Positions 31,227 through 41,180 of a stretch of 53,611 nt of DNA are shown piece after piece. The notes under the pieces were generated by a model. That model was given only the letters and a program-made list of their open reading frames with translations. It searched no databases and was not told the origin of the DNA. Numbering within the stretch: the stretch's first letter is position 1; each line of letters begins with the position of its first letter. The translations under genes were made by a program, and so were the position numbers. The stretch is from positions 1 through 53,611 of the forward strand of contig NZ_BMQV01000034.1 of NCBI RefSeq assembly GCF_014648295.1. The letters run 5' to 3'. The stretch comes from Shewanella saliphila (GTDB lineage: Bacteria; Pseudomonadota; Gammaproteobacteria; Enterobacterales; Shewanellaceae).

Positions 31227-32261
31227 ATGACCTCAAAAGCGACTTCTATTGATATCGCGTACCGTGCTGGTGTGTCGCAGTCGACAGTCTCGCGTGCGTT
31301 ACGAAACAGCCCGTTAGTGAACTTAGAAACGCGTCAGCGCATCCAGGCGATTGCCAAAGAGATGAATTACAAAGTTGATAAGAATGCCAGCAATTTACGT
31401 ACTCAAAATAGCCTGACATTGGCTTTGTTAATTTGTGAAGACCCCACAAATGACGACTCTATGATCAATCCGTTCTTTTTATCCATGCTCGGGTCAATTA
31501 CCCGCGCAACAGCGCGCCAAGGCTATGATTTACTGGTGTCGTTTCAACAATTGTCGTCAGATTGGCACGCCGATTATGAAGACAGCAACAAAGCCGATGG
31601 CATTATTCTATTAGGGTATGGCGATTACATGGACTACGCCCATAAGCTAGAAACCTTAATTGAAAAAAACACCCACTTTGTCATTTGGGGGGCAGAGCAC
31701 AACAATAAAGCTGTGCTATCAATTGGTTGCGACAACCATCAAGGTGGTTATATTGCCACTGAACACTTATTAAATTTAGGCCATAAAAAAATCGCCTTTT
31801 TAGGTGACTCATCTAGCCATAGCCCTGAATTTCGCGACCGTTATCTTGGCCACGTTGAAGCCCTAAACCAAGCGAATATTCAAGCAGATGAACAGTTACA
31901 ACATGATGCATTTAATACCGAAGCATCAGGTTATGAGGCTGCTAACGCGCTGCTCGACTGTGGCGTGCCATTTGAAGCCATTTTTACTGCGAGTGATTTG
32001 ATAGCGATTGGGGCAATTAGAGCATTAAAAAAACGTGGCGTGTTAGTGCCAGAACACGTTGCTGTTGTAGGGTATGATGATATTCCAGTCGCCAGTTTTG
32101 CCAACCCTGCGCTCACCACAGTAAAACAAGATACACAGTTTGCCGGTGAGATTTTAGTTGAAAGCGTGCTGAAATTAATCCGCGGCGAAGAAGTGAGTCA
32201 ACGATTACTTAAAACCAGTTTAGTGGTTCGCAGTTCATGCGGTGCTAACGTTGACGATTGA
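31227..32261 (+). CDS. LacI-family transcription regulator (candidate MalR)
   Basis: A 344-residue regulator. Residues 6-26 form the helix-turn-helix (SIDIAYRAGVSQSTVSRALR), with a hinge segment NASNLRTQNS around 53-62. The rest is a periplasmic-binding-protein-like sugar domain (for example VAVVGYDDIPVASFANPALT). It is the nearest LacI-family gene to the maltodextrin locus and the best candidate to bind the ACGT-centred palindromes at 38.4, 40.6 and 51.5-51.7 kb, but it is 1.7 kb from the first sugar gene and separated by DUF808 and DUF805. None of the palindromes is at its own promoter. Ligand not visible. Confidence 0.9.
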   Translation: MTSKATSIDIAYRAGVSQSTVSRALRNSPLVNLETRQRIQAIAKEMNYKVDKNASNLRTQNSLTLALLICEDPTNDDSMINPFFLSMLGSITRATARQGYDLLVSFQQLSSDWHADYEDSNKADGIILLGYGDYMDYAHKLETLIEKNTHFVIWGAEHNNKAVLSIGCDNHQGGYIATEHLLNLGHKKIAFLGDSSSHSPEFRDRYLGHVEALNQANIQADEQLQHDAFNTEASGYEAANALLDCGVPFEAIFTASDLIAIGAIRALKKRGVLVPEHVAVVGYDDIPVASFANPALTTVKQDTQFAGEILVESVLKLIRGEEVSQRLLKTSLVVRSSCGANVDD

Positions 32262-32335
32262 TAATGGCTAAAAAACACCATAAATAATAAAACATCACAC
32301 ACTCTATTTTTGATTGAAAAAGGATACAAGCAATT

Positions 32336-33268
32336 ATGGCAGGCGCCAGTTTATTAACCTTGTTAGATGACATTGCGACAATTTTGGATGACGTAGCAGC
32401 AATGAGTAAAGTGGCGGCCCGCAAAACGGCGGGGGTGCTAGGCGATGATTTAGCCTTAAATGCCCAGCAAGTATCTGGCGTCGCGTCTGAACGTGAATTA
32501 CCTGTGGTATATGCGGTGGCTAAAGGCTCATTTCGTAATAAATTGATTTTGGTGCCGCTGGCGCTATTAATCAGTGCTTTTATTCCCTGGGCCATTACGC
32601 CGCTGTTGATGTTTGGTGGCTTGTTTTTATGTTATGAAGGCTTTGAGAAAGTTTATCACTCGATGACGCATAAAAAGGCTGCACCAGCTGACGATGAAAC
32701 CATTGTTGCTAAAGGCAAAGCTGACATTGACGATTTGGCCGCATTTGAAAAAGACAAAATCAAAGGCGCTATTCGTACCGATTTTGTGTTGTCAGCTGAA
32801 ATTATTGCCATCAGCTTAGGTGTTGCTGCTCACATGGATTTAATGGGCCAATTTTTAACCTTATCGGTTATTGCTATTATCATGACCGTTGGCGTGTATG
32901 GTTTAGTCGCTGGCATTGTCAAAATTGACGATTTAGGTTTATACCTTGCCAAACGTAAAGCCGAAGGCTTAGGCCACAATATTGGTTTAATGCTGGTCTC
33001 TGCTGCGCCCTATTTGATGAAAATACTCACCGTTGTGGGCACCATTGCCATGTTTATGGTGGGCGGTGGCATTTTAACTCACGGTATTCATGTGGTGTTT
33101 GAATGGATAGAACATGCTGCAGTGGTTGTTGAGCAAATTAATGTTGTGGGCGGGGTTTTAGGGCTGTTAACTCCAAGTGTACTTAATGCAATATTTGGTG
33201 TCGTTGCGGGTGGTTTAGCAGTGTTATTAATGAATGGTGTGATGAAATTAATACCATCAAAAAGCTAA
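32336..33268 (+). CDS. DUF808 (YedI-like) membrane protein
   Basis: A 310-residue inner-membrane protein of the DUF808/YedI family. The conserved N-terminus [20 protein letters not shown] precedes several hydrophobic helices. Function unknown. It starts 74 bp after the regulator gene and may be co-transcribed. Confidence 0.9.
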   Translation: MAGASLLTLLDDIATILDDVAAMSKVAARKTAGVLGDDLALNAQQVSGVASERELPVVYAVAKGSFRNKLILVPLALLISAFIPWAITPLLMFGGLFLCYEGFEKVYHSMTHKKAAPADDETIVAKGKADIDDLAAFEKDKIKGAIRTDFVLSAEIIAISLGVAAHMDLMGQFLTLSVIAIIMTVGVYGLVAGIVKIDDLGLYLAKRKAEGLGHNIGLMLVSAAPYLMKILTVVGTIAMFMVGGGILTHGIHVVFEWIEHAAVVVEQINVVGGVLGLLTPSVLNAIFGVVAGGLAVLLMNGVMKLIPSKS

Positions 33269-33330
33269 CGCAGGTGCTTTAAAGCGCTTGGTAAATCATG
33301 ATATAAATTAACGCCGTAAGCGAATGATAT

Positions 33331-33366
33331 AAAAAAAGAGCAGGGTCATCGACCTTGCTCTTTTTT
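33331..33366. terminator. bidirectional terminator between DUF808 and DUF805 genes
   Basis: AAAAAAGAGCAGGGTC and GACCTTGCTCTTTTTT arms with a 3-4 nt loop and one G-U pair. Confidence 0.9.
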
Positions 33367-33381
33367 GTTTTAACGCATTAA

Positions 33382-33777
33382 TTAAAGCGCTAAATTGTCG
33401 TTATCGGTAAAGCTTGGCTGGGCTTTTGGGTTTGGGCCGTATTCGTTGTCATCTTTACTGTTAAAACACAGCACAACTAAAATAATCAGCGCGCCGATGA
33501 GCGGAATAAGCAATAAAAATAACCACCACCCCGAATGATCAGTATCGTGTAAGCGGCGCACACTGACCGCAATACTTGGAATTAATACTGCTAACGAATA
33601 AAGCGAGCTCAATAAACCTGTGCCGTAGATGTCACTGTACAGGCCAGTACCCATATCAACTAATGTCAGTAACACACTGAAAATGGTGTTAATTAATACA
33701 AACATCCAATATTCTTTACGACGTGCGCGACCTTTAAAATCAAAATACTGTTTTAAAACCTTTAAATACCAATCCAT
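33382..33777 (-). CDS. DUF805 membrane protein
   Basis: A 131-residue protein with the DUF805 signature: KGRARRKEYWMF near residue 15, then about four helices and SVRRLHDTDHSGWW in the middle. Inner membrane, function unknown. Its downstream side converges on DUF808. Confidence 0.88.
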   Translation of the reverse strand: MDWYLKVLKQYFDFKGRARRKEYWMFVLINTIFSVLLTLVDMGTGLYSDIYGTGLLSSLYSLAVLIPSIAVSVRRLHDTDHSGWWLFLLLIPLIGALIILVVLCFNSKDDNEYGPNPKAQPSFTDNDNLAL

Positions 33778-33864
33778 TCGTTAGTCCTTAACGTTAATTT
33801 TTATTAATCTGAATCATTTTTACAAAATAGTGTTTAATTATCAATATTATATTTTGATTTGGTC

Positions 33865-33897
33865 AAAAAAAAACCATTGCATTTAGCAACAGCTTTT
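33865..33897 (-). terminator. probable terminator after the GH15 gene
   Basis: On the minus strand AGCTGTTGC pairs with GCAATGGTT (several G-U pairs) and nine T follow. The stem is weak but the T-run is long. Confidence 0.55.
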
Positions 33898-33963
33898 TAG
33901 TAGGGAGACGCATACTAATCATTTTAAAATAAGCGTTTACCTAATGTTCATCGTCTCAAAACG

Positions 33964-36435
33964 TTACTGGTCAAGTCGTTTCACCACAGGGTAAAAGTCC
34001 CATACTTGCTCATCGGTCATTGAACGCACCAATTTAACGTATTCAGCATGAGTCCACGCTAACGGCGTTGCTGAGTTGGTCCCGTCACCCATTTTGTAAT
34101 CATAACGTGTTGGGTTACCAACACCGTCCCACGCTTGCTCTGGCAACATTAACCCTTGGTTTGCAAAGGTTTCCATGCCTTGCACGTAGGTGTTAATCAA
34201 AGCTTTTTTACTGTCAGGGGTTAAGCTGCCTTCAGATTTAGCAAGAGCTAACTCGTAATGGCCGCGCTCGCCAGTAAAGAAGGGCCATACCCGGCCGCGT
34301 TGATCTTCAGTATTGCCTTTTTCGGCATAGCTTAGGCCTGTGACAGTATCCTCGCCGTAGCCGTCGTTACCGTAACGGCGATAACCCGGTACTTTACTGC
34401 CATCTTTAGCGGTAAACTCATATTTAACTCGTAAGTTATCTTCAAGTTGTTGATTATCAATAAGCATTACGCTGTTTTTAATGACAGGGTCTTGCGCATC
34501 CACTACACCATAACGCACTAACTCTAAAAAGCCGCCGTCTAAAATTAGCCGTTGATCTAAGCCTGGCTTGCCGTTGTTATCTAAAAGCTTATCAGCGGTA
34601 TTGGGATTACCATTTGGGCTAATGCGCACGTAATAAGGTGCGGTGTTGTCTTGTGCGACGTCTGCCGGATTAAGCAAGCCGTTAGTGGTGACCATGGTTG
34701 CTTCAAGCTGACTTTGCAGTTTAGCCGCAAGCTCATGATAAACACTGGCTTGTGGATCTTTTGCCAATTTAGCCAAATCGCTCGCGGCGACTAAACCGGC
34801 TATGATGGCCGCAGTGGTCGAAGGCGAATAGCCTGCTTGTTCTTCCCAGCGCTCTTGTTGGGTGTTTGGCGGGGTGATGTCGAGCTCATTCCAATCCAGT
34901 TTTACTTTGCCACCGCTGACTAAAAAATCGGCGGCAGGTTTAAGCATGTCTTGATACCAGGTGGTGATCTCTGCATCTGTTAACACGCCAGCTTGCCACA
35001 GTTTCCAACCGAGCATAATTGGCATGGCAGTTTGGTCGAGTTGTACGCCAACCCATTCAATTTCGCCATCAACATGAGTTTTCTGTAAAAACCAACCTGG
35101 TGTGCCGGCAAAGCCTGGTGTTTGTTGATTAACCTGAACTTTCTTTAAATACTCAAACGCCACTTTAGGTGTTTGAGTGTCGCCCATTGCCAAAAATGCC
35201 ATGGCGCATTGGTAAAAATCGCGCGGCCATACCGCTTTATAACCCGTGCTGCCTACTTTTGCAGATACTGTGTCGCCCCAGGGGTTTGATAAGGATGCGA
35301 TTAGTGCTCCAGCGTGGGTTTTATCCTCTTGCGCTTTGAGCACGAGTGCACTGGCATACAGCAGTTTACCGTTATCTGTGGTATTCGCGCTCATGGCATT
35401 TAACGGCGCTAAAGAGGCAATATAGTCTTTCCAACCTGTGTGGCTGTCATCGCCTAAGTAAGCCTGCTTAACGGCATCGTAACCGGCATCTAATGTGGCC
35501 TGTGCTGTGGCTAAGCTGCTGGTTTTGTCTTGGGCAAAGCCGATGGCAAGATTAAAGCGTAAAGTGTCGTTTGCTTTGGTTAATGTTGGGTATTGCGCGG
35601 TAAGTGCAACGTTGCCACCTTGGTTATTATCGCTGGTAGTTTGGTAGCGGTTATCGAGTTTTCCATCGTCTTGTAAATCAATCATCCCGTCTGATGTGCC
35701 CACAAATCCTGCACTTGCGTGGACAAAATCAACGTCGGTTTTAATGGTCATCACGGTTGAACTCGCGTCACTGGTGTGCGCTACGAGTGCTTGACCATCA
35801 ACGAAGGCAATATCATTCGCACCGCTGTTATCGATGTGCGGATTAACATAAAGGTGCGGGGTAATCCCGGCTTCAAAGGCGGTAAAGGTTACGTTCATCA
35901 TTAAGCTATTTCTATCTGGGTCGGTAAAAATATGCTTTTCGATTTGGTATTTGCCTTCCACGTCTTTATTAATAATCTTATACGCCAGTGACAATGGTCG
36001 GCCTTGTTCGTCGGTGTCGAGGTATTCAATGGTGCTAATGGTGTTATCTTTTTCTGTATCGACAAAGCCATTGCCGCTGATGATAAATTGCAGCTCTTTT
36101 AATTGGGCATTATGAATAAGGCCAAACATGGTTTCGGTGAGTATGCCCTGGGCAACAGAAAACCATACTTTACTGACAGGATTTGTGGCCTGGTCTTGAT
36201 ACTGACCATTGATATAAGGCTCGTATGATGTGCCGATGCCAGTTTTGCCAGAAAACGCCCACGTTGGCTCAGTACCCGGAGCGCCAGGTGCGACAACACT
36301 CAAAGGTGCCGTTGTTGGTAACACTTCACCCTTTGATGATGTGTCAGCAGGTGAGCAACCCGTTAATAACAGGCCTAATAAGCTTGCCGTTACGGCACTC
36401 GAAATTGCACTACGATGTGAGTGTGGCTTTAACAT
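33964..36435 (-). CDS. GH15 glucodextranase/glucoamylase lipoprotein
   Basis: An 823-residue lipoprotein that should release glucose from the ends of malto-oligosaccharides. Lipobox LTGC at C27. Residues about 55-330 are the N-terminal beta domain of glucodextranase-type enzymes. The catalytic (alpha/alpha)6 domain follows with VWPRDF near 404, a QERWEEQAGYSPST segment at 527-540 (general-acid Glu E531 or E532) and LPEQAWDG with E766 as candidate base. The start is ATG 36433-36435 with GGGGAAG 3-5 bp upstream; a TTG 12 bp earlier is not needed. It follows the MFS gene by 83 bp with no terminator, so a permease-GH15 operon is likely. Confidence 0.9.
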   Translation of the reverse strand: MLKPHSHRSAISSAVTASLLGLLLTGCSPADTSSKGEVLPTTAPLSVVAPGAPGTEPTWAFSGKTGIGTSYEPYINGQYQDQATNPVSKVWFSVAQGILTETMFGLIHNAQLKELQFIISGNGFVDTEKDNTISTIEYLDTDEQGRPLSLAYKIINKDVEGKYQIEKHIFTDPDRNSLMMNVTFTAFEAGITPHLYVNPHIDNSGANDIAFVDGQALVAHTSDASSTVMTIKTDVDFVHASAGFVGTSDGMIDLQDDGKLDNRYQTTSDNNQGGNVALTAQYPTLTKANDTLRFNLAIGFAQDKTSSLATAQATLDAGYDAVKQAYLGDDSHTGWKDYIASLAPLNAMSANTTDNGKLLYASALVLKAQEDKTHAGALIASLSNPWGDTVSAKVGSTGYKAVWPRDFYQCAMAFLAMGDTQTPKVAFEYLKKVQVNQQTPGFAGTPGWFLQKTHVDGEIEWVGVQLDQTAMPIMLGWKLWQAGVLTDAEITTWYQDMLKPAADFLVSGGKVKLDWNELDITPPNTQQERWEEQAGYSPSTTAAIIAGLVAASDLAKLAKDPQASVYHELAAKLQSQLEATMVTTNGLLNPADVAQDNTAPYYVRISPNGNPNTADKLLDNNGKPGLDQRLILDGGFLELVRYGVVDAQDPVIKNSVMLIDNQQLEDNLRVKYEFTAKDGSKVPGYRRYGNDGYGEDTVTGLSYAEKGNTEDQRGRVWPFFTGERGHYELALAKSEGSLTPDSKKALINTYVQGMETFANQGLMLPEQAWDGVGNPTRYDYKMGDGTNSATPLAWTHAEYVKLVRSMTDEQVWDFYPVVKRLDQ

Positions 36436-36518
36436 AAACTTCCCCAAAATATTGTCTGTGACGATGACAGATCACTGTTATTGTTTTTGTCTTTATATTG
36501 ATTAAACGATTAATTGAT

Positions 36519-38057
36519 TTAGTTATCTTGTTTTACAAACAGTACGGCAATGCCGGACACCATCATAAATACGCCGCCCAATACCAGGGCGTAAATCGGC
36601 TGGCCGTCAAAAAAGACTTTTAACAGCAAGCCTAAAATACTGGCTGCAAGTAACTGAGGGATAACAATGAAAAAGTTAAAAATCCCTAAATACACCCCCA
36701 TTTTATTAGCCGGTAACGCAGACGACAACATGGCGTAAGGCACTGATAAAATAGAGGCCCAGGCAAAACCAACACCTATCATGGGGATCCATAATTGATT
36801 AGGGTCTTCAATAAACATAAAGCTTATTAGCCCCATGCCACCTAAAAACATATTAATGGTGTGAGTGAATTTAATGCCGACGGCTTTGGCTAAAAAGGGA
36901 ATAATGATGGCGGCAATTGCGGCAAAACCATTGTATGAGGCAAATAACATTCCCACCCAATCGGCGCCGTCGTTATACGCCTGGCTAAGCACGTCGCTGG
37001 TAGCGTAATGGTGTGAGGTCACGGCCGCAGTGGTATAAATCCACATAGCAAAGAGGGCAAACCAGGCAAAAAACTGCACCACGGCTAACTGCTGCATGGC
37101 TTTGGGCATATGAAACAAATCATCGACCACGTTAAACAGCATGCCAAAGTTTTCGCGTTGCACGCTTGTATTGTTTGCTTGAGTAAGTTTACGGGCACAA
37201 AACAGTTGTAGAGGCCCAAAAGCAAAAATACCAATACTGAGAATATAAAGCTGTTTATCAAGCTCTTGGGTTATTATTGCCGCAGTAAAGAGGGCGCCAA
37301 TGAGCATCCAAATGATGCCACCTGTTTGATATTGTTTACTGGTACGGCTGTTGGTATTTGCTGCGGTCTCAACATGATTGGCATGTTGCTCAAACGAGGC
37401 TAATTCTTCAGGTGAATACTCTTTGCTTGAGATAATCGTCCATCCCACGGCCACAAATAATACCGCGCCACCAAAGTAGAATGAGTAACGAACTGAGTCT
37501 GCAATTTCACCTGCAGCAGCGGTATTGGCTACGTCAAATACATTGGTCAGCATATAAGGCATTGCTGAGGCGACAACGGCGCCTATGCCAATAAAAAAGC
37601 TTTGCATTGCGTACCCTTGGGTACGCTGACTTTTAGGTAAATTGTCGCCAACAAAAGCGCGAAATGGCTCCATAGCGATATTGATCGACGCATCCATAAT
37701 CCACAACATCCCCGCAGCAATCCACAGGGTAGGTGAGTGAGGCATAATAAACAGTGACAATGTGGTTAACACTGCACCAATTAAAAAGTAAGGACGACGA
37801 CGACCAAGGGCATTCCAGGTGTTGTCACTCATGTAACCAATAATGGGCTGCACAATTAACCCAGTAAGTGGCGCGGCAATCCATAAAATAGGAATGTCGT
37901 CGATGGCAGCACCTAAGGTTTGAAAAATACGACTGACGTTGGCATTTTGTAGGGCAAAACCAAATTGAATCCCCAAAAAACCAAAGCACATATTAAAGAT
38001 TTGCCAAAAGCTGAGCTGTGGCTGTTGAGTCACTTTATGATGATTTTCCGCAGACAT
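36519..38057 (-). CDS. MFS oligosaccharide permease (maltose/sucrose-transporter type)
   Basis: A 512-residue major-facilitator protein with 12 predicted helices. Conserved loop DNTWNALGRRRPYFLIGA after helix 2-3 and GDNLPKSQRTQGYAMQSFF resemble the glycoside-pentoside-hexuronide/sucrose-transporter group. The context (GH15, GH97, GH13 neighbours) suggests maltose or maltodextrin import with protons. The promoter with a regulator site lies 290 nt upstream, beyond a terminator-like hairpin. Confidence 0.88.
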   Translation of the reverse strand: MSAENHHKVTQQPQLSFWQIFNMCFGFLGIQFGFALQNANVSRIFQTLGAAIDDIPILWIAAPLTGLIVQPIIGYMSDNTWNALGRRRPYFLIGAVLTTLSLFIMPHSPTLWIAAGMLWIMDASINIAMEPFRAFVGDNLPKSQRTQGYAMQSFFIGIGAVVASAMPYMLTNVFDVANTAAAGEIADSVRYSFYFGGAVLFVAVGWTIISSKEYSPEELASFEQHANHVETAANTNSRTSKQYQTGGIIWMLIGALFTAAIITQELDKQLYILSIGIFAFGPLQLFCARKLTQANNTSVQRENFGMLFNVVDDLFHMPKAMQQLAVVQFFAWFALFAMWIYTTAAVTSHHYATSDVLSQAYNDGADWVGMLFASYNGFAAIAAIIIPFLAKAVGIKFTHTINMFLGGMGLISFMFIEDPNQLWIPMIGVGFAWASILSVPYAMLSSALPANKMGVYLGIFNFFIVIPQLLAASILGLLLKVFFDGQPIYALVLGGVFMMVSGIAVLFVKQDN

Positions 38058-38163
38058 GTTATATCCCTTTTGTCAGTCGCTATGCTGACTTTTTATTATT
38101 ACTTTAATAATGCTATGTGGCTCTCAAGTTTGCCAGATACAAATTTGAGATAATGGTATACAT

Positions 38164-38207
38164 AAAAAAATGGCGAATACGCATCTCCCTAAGACAAGTA
38201 TTCGCCA
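38164..38207 (-). terminator. intrinsic terminator or attenuator in the permease leader
   Basis: A 10-bp stem TGGCGAATAC (38171-38180) with GTATTCGCCA (38198-38207), followed on the minus strand by seven T. It can terminate the GH97 transcript. Because the predicted permease promoter at 38358-38387 is upstream of it, the permease mRNA must pass through it unless another promoter lies at 38058-38163. Confidence 0.85.
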
Positions 38208-38357
38208 AGACCTAAGCTCTATCGATGGCTTATTTTCCTAATAAACCATCAATAAAGGCAATTAAGGTACTTTAAAGCTGGTGGCCTCAATCACTGACAC
38301 ACCAGAAACGACCTAGCCCTTATCATTCCGCAAGCCCAGAACGAAATAGCTGGTTTT

Positions 38358-38407
38358 ATAGTAGCCTCGAGCCTGTTCTTGGTACAACTTACTACATACG
38401 TATTCAT
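38358..38407 (-). promoter_or_regulatory. regulator site plus promoter for the MFS permease
   Basis: Read on the minus strand: operator ATGAATACGTATGTAG (38392-38407), a 4-bp gap, -35 TTGTAC (38382-38387), an 18-bp spacer, -10 TACTAT (38358-38363). The start of transcription would be near 38351. The layout is the same as at the GH97 and receptor promoters; the operator is the most degenerate of the four. Confidence 0.55.
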
Positions 38408-38452
38408 GCTATTTAAGCAACGTAATCAGTACATTTGTGCAACATCAAGTCG

Positions 38453-40561
38453 TTACAATGCTTTAAAGCGAATCGCGGTACCGCCGCTCGCGGCCAATGA
38501 TAAATCGATACTATCTGCAGCAGTAACAACTCGGGTTTCTATAATATAATCGTAGGGGTTTGTTAACCAGTCGGCTTTATTTCCATCACGATATATTTGT
38601 GCTTCATATTTTTTATCGGCGGTTAAAAAGTCGAGTTTAACCGTGAGTTTACGCGGGTTTTCGTCAGTCAAGGCACCTAAATACCAATCTTCTGCGCCGC
38701 GTTGTTTGCGCGCAAACGCCACGTAATCACCAATATCACCTGCAAGGGCTATACTCTCGCTCCAATCAGTTGGCACATCTTGAATAAATTGAAATGCATC
38801 GAGTCGTTGCACGTAATTACGCGGTAAATCTGCCGCCATTTGGATGGGGCTGTATAACACAACGTACAGCGCCAGTTGTTTGGTTAGCGTGGTTTGTACG
38901 CGGTTTTCGGCATCTAATCCTTGTGGGGCTAAGTTGAAAATACCAGGAGTAAAATCCATAGGTCCTGCCAGCATTCGGGTGTATGGCAATATGGCGGTGT
39001 GCTCAGGGTTATTAGGTGGGCTACCCCAGGCATTAAACTCCTGGCCTCTCGCGCCTTCGCGGGCAATCCAGTTAGGGTAGGTGCGGCGCAAGCCTGTGTC
39101 TTTAATTGGCTCGTGAGTATTAATGCTAATGCCGCGTTTTGCAGCTTCCGTTACACTGTGCAAATACTCATTGACCATAAACTGACCGTCGTGCCATTCG
39201 TGTCTCACTATGCCGTTTTCGTCAATGCGTTTGATGTCGCCACCATCGGCTACATAACCGGTTTTAACTTGAGTGACGCCATGTTTCTTATATAAATCAT
39301 AGGCATCGCTTATTTGATTGCGGTAGTTGGTCACAGAGCCTGAGGTTTCGTGGTGGCCAATTAAGCGAACATTTTTACTGTTACCGTATTGGCTAATCGT
39401 ATCGATATCAAAGTCAGGGTAGGCTTTAGTAAAACTAAACACATCGCCATTATGGAACCAACTGCCATCCCAACCGTCATTCCAACCTTCAACTAATACA
39501 CCATCAAAGCCATATTGCGCTGCAAAGTCCATATAGCGTTTGGTTTCGCTGGTGGTGGCGCCATGTTTTGGACCGCTACCCCAGGTGTTTTCGTTTAGGT
39601 GCATGCCCCACCAAATACCGACGTATTTGCCCGGTTGAACCCAGGAGACATCGCCCAGTTTGTTAGGCTCGTTGAGGTTTAAAATTAAGTCCGAATTGAG
39701 TAAACCTGTGGCGTTATTGGCAATTTGAATGGTGCGCCACGGTGTGGTGAATCCTGGTTGGGTTTTCACCCGAATACCGTCTGACCATGGGGTTAAATCT
39801 GCGCGTAATGTCCCGTCACGGCCTTGATTTAATACCATGGCAGCATAATCGGTTAGGGCCGCTTCATGGATGCTCATGTGCACACCATCATTTGTTCTAA
39901 ACGTCATAGGAGTATGGGCGCGGTCGATTTTATCCAGCGTGGTGGTGCGGTATAAATACTCGTAGCGATTCCAACCTCGCCCGGGGATCCACCAGGCTGT
40001 TGTAAGCTGTGGATTAGGAATAACAAACTCGGTAAGCTCGTCGGTAATATCCAGTTTGGGTGTGCTCGCTAGACCTGCTTGTTTTGGCACAAGATAACGA
40101 AAGCCAATGCCGTCGTTAAAGGCTTTAAATTCAATATCAAAATCGAGTTGACCGTTAGACAAGGTGGCTTTGATGCGATTGTAATGATCGCGCACATTTT
40201 CACGCTCCCCCCAGGGTTGCTGCCAGGTTTGGTCAACACTGCTGCGGCTGACATTTTTAATGGTAAATTCACTGCCAAACTCACCTAGTTGCTGAAATAC
40301 CAGGCCAAGTTTACTCGGGTTAATGACGGGTTTACCGTTAAAGGCTATTTGATATTCGGGACGGCCATTATCGTCAGTTAAGCTGATATTGATGCGGGTG
40401 TCTGGCGAGGTCACATGCACGGTTTTAGCATTCACCATGCTAGAAAATGCTAAGCCAGATAGTGCTAAAGCGCAGGTTAAACTAATGATGGATTTATTAA
40501 ATCGAGATTGAGTCTCAGCGCTACGAGACAAAGCCGCAGTCTGTGGGTATGAGGGCGTCAT
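38453..40561 (-). CDS. susB: GH97 alpha-glucosidase (SusB-like)
   Basis: A 702-residue periplasmic enzyme that hydrolyses alpha-glucosides from the non-reducing end. A signal region with cleavage likely after VNA (residue 45). The glycoside hydrolase 97 N-terminal domain spans about 48-310, followed by the barrel with VLVEGWNDGW (355-364), HHETSG (E405), NTHEPIKDTG (E484) and REGARGQEF (E508). The 24-residue spacing of E484 and E508 fits the catalytic Glu pair of Bacteroides SusB, and the C-terminal beta domain follows. The AAGGA ribosome site sits 6 bp before the ATG. It has its own regulator-linked promoter. Confidence 0.93.
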   Translation of the reverse strand: MTPSYPQTAALSRSAETQSRFNKSIISLTCALALSGLAFSSMVNAKTVHVTSPDTRINISLTDDNGRPEYQIAFNGKPVINPSKLGLVFQQLGEFGSEFTIKNVSRSSVDQTWQQPWGERENVRDHYNRIKATLSNGQLDFDIEFKAFNDGIGFRYLVPKQAGLASTPKLDITDELTEFVIPNPQLTTAWWIPGRGWNRYEYLYRTTTLDKIDRAHTPMTFRTNDGVHMSIHEAALTDYAAMVLNQGRDGTLRADLTPWSDGIRVKTQPGFTTPWRTIQIANNATGLLNSDLILNLNEPNKLGDVSWVQPGKYVGIWWGMHLNENTWGSGPKHGATTSETKRYMDFAAQYGFDGVLVEGWNDGWDGSWFHNGDVFSFTKAYPDFDIDTISQYGNSKNVRLIGHHETSGSVTNYRNQISDAYDLYKKHGVTQVKTGYVADGGDIKRIDENGIVRHEWHDGQFMVNEYLHSVTEAAKRGISINTHEPIKDTGLRRTYPNWIAREGARGQEFNAWGSPPNNPEHTAILPYTRMLAGPMDFTPGIFNLAPQGLDAENRVQTTLTKQLALYVVLYSPIQMAADLPRNYVQRLDAFQFIQDVPTDWSESIALAGDIGDYVAFARKQRGAEDWYLGALTDENPRKLTVKLDFLTADKKYEAQIYRDGNKADWLTNPYDYIIETRVVTAADSIDLSLAASGGTAIRFKAL

Positions 40562-40603
40562 ACGGTATCCTTGTTGTTTATTATTATATTGTTATCAACA
40601 AGT

Positions 40604-40653
40604 AATATATGACGCTTTTAGATTTTACCGCAAAGATTTGCATACGTATTCAA
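40604..40653 (-). promoter_or_regulatory. regulator site plus promoter for susB
   Basis: Read on the minus strand: operator TTGAATACGTATGCAA (40638-40653), 4-bp gap, -35 TTGCGG (40628-40633), 18-bp spacer, -10 TATATT (40604-40609). The start codon follows about 43 bp after the -10. Confidence 0.65.
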
Positions 40654-40723
40654 AGCGAGAATGACAAGATGGTTTTGTTTTACCTGCAGGAAGTGAGACG
40701 CTAATCCAAAGGATGGAAGTGGG

Positions 40724-41041
40724 TTACTCACGTGTTGCCAGCGCAAATTTACCTGTTACTCGTTGGCCGCGCGAACGTTCACACCAAAAGCTGTATACAG
40801 GGTAAATGAGTGCAGCGCCAATTACCGAAAAAACAAAACCTAAAAAAGCATACATTAGGCTAGCGAACCAAAAAACGTCACCTTCTGAACCTTCAACATG
40901 GATTTGTGTTGAAATGACTAAATGAAATGAGATAGAAAAGGTCAAGGCAGCACCAAAACAAACCCATAGTGCGATGGCCATAAAAGAAAAGAAGTTGAGT
41001 TGGATGCGTGCTTCATCACTGAAGTGTTCGTGAATTTCCAT
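40724..41041 (-). CDS. small two-helix membrane protein, unknown
   Basis: A 105-residue protein with hydrophobic helices at about 15-45 and 58-85, and a basic C-terminal tail. The AGGAGG ribosome site before the ATG supports it. I do not recognise a family. It lies upstream of susB in the same direction but separated from it by the susB promoter, and between sugar genes and trmY. Confidence 0.65.
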   Translation of the reverse strand: MEIHEHFSDEARIQLNFFSFMAIALWVCFGAALTFSISFHLVISTQIHVEGSEGDVFWFASLMYAFLGFVFSVIGAALIYPVYSFWCERSRGQRVTGKFALATRE

Positions 41042-41180
41042 ATAAAAGAGCCTCCTATGACAACTTGTTTTTACTGAAGCGAATACGAAAGACTTGAGTG
41101 CAGTATGTATTTTGTAGTCTGAATTCTACAGTATGAATTGTGCACTCAAATCAATAAAGTCTGCTTAACGCTGCCCAGTG

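Larger units (their letters stand above)
38058..38452 (-). other. leader of the permease gene / susB 3' region
   Basis: A 395-bp gap between the permease and GH97 genes. It holds the regulator site and promoter at 38358-38407, then a leader of about 290 nt with a terminator-like hairpin at 38164-38207. CTGGTG and CACCAG arms (around 38279-38306) can form another stem. No open frame is evident. Confidence 0.6.

Noticed and set aside
38164..38207. Known riboswitch class in the permease leader
   Set aside because: Only a hairpin with T-run is visible; no conserved aptamer motif recognised.
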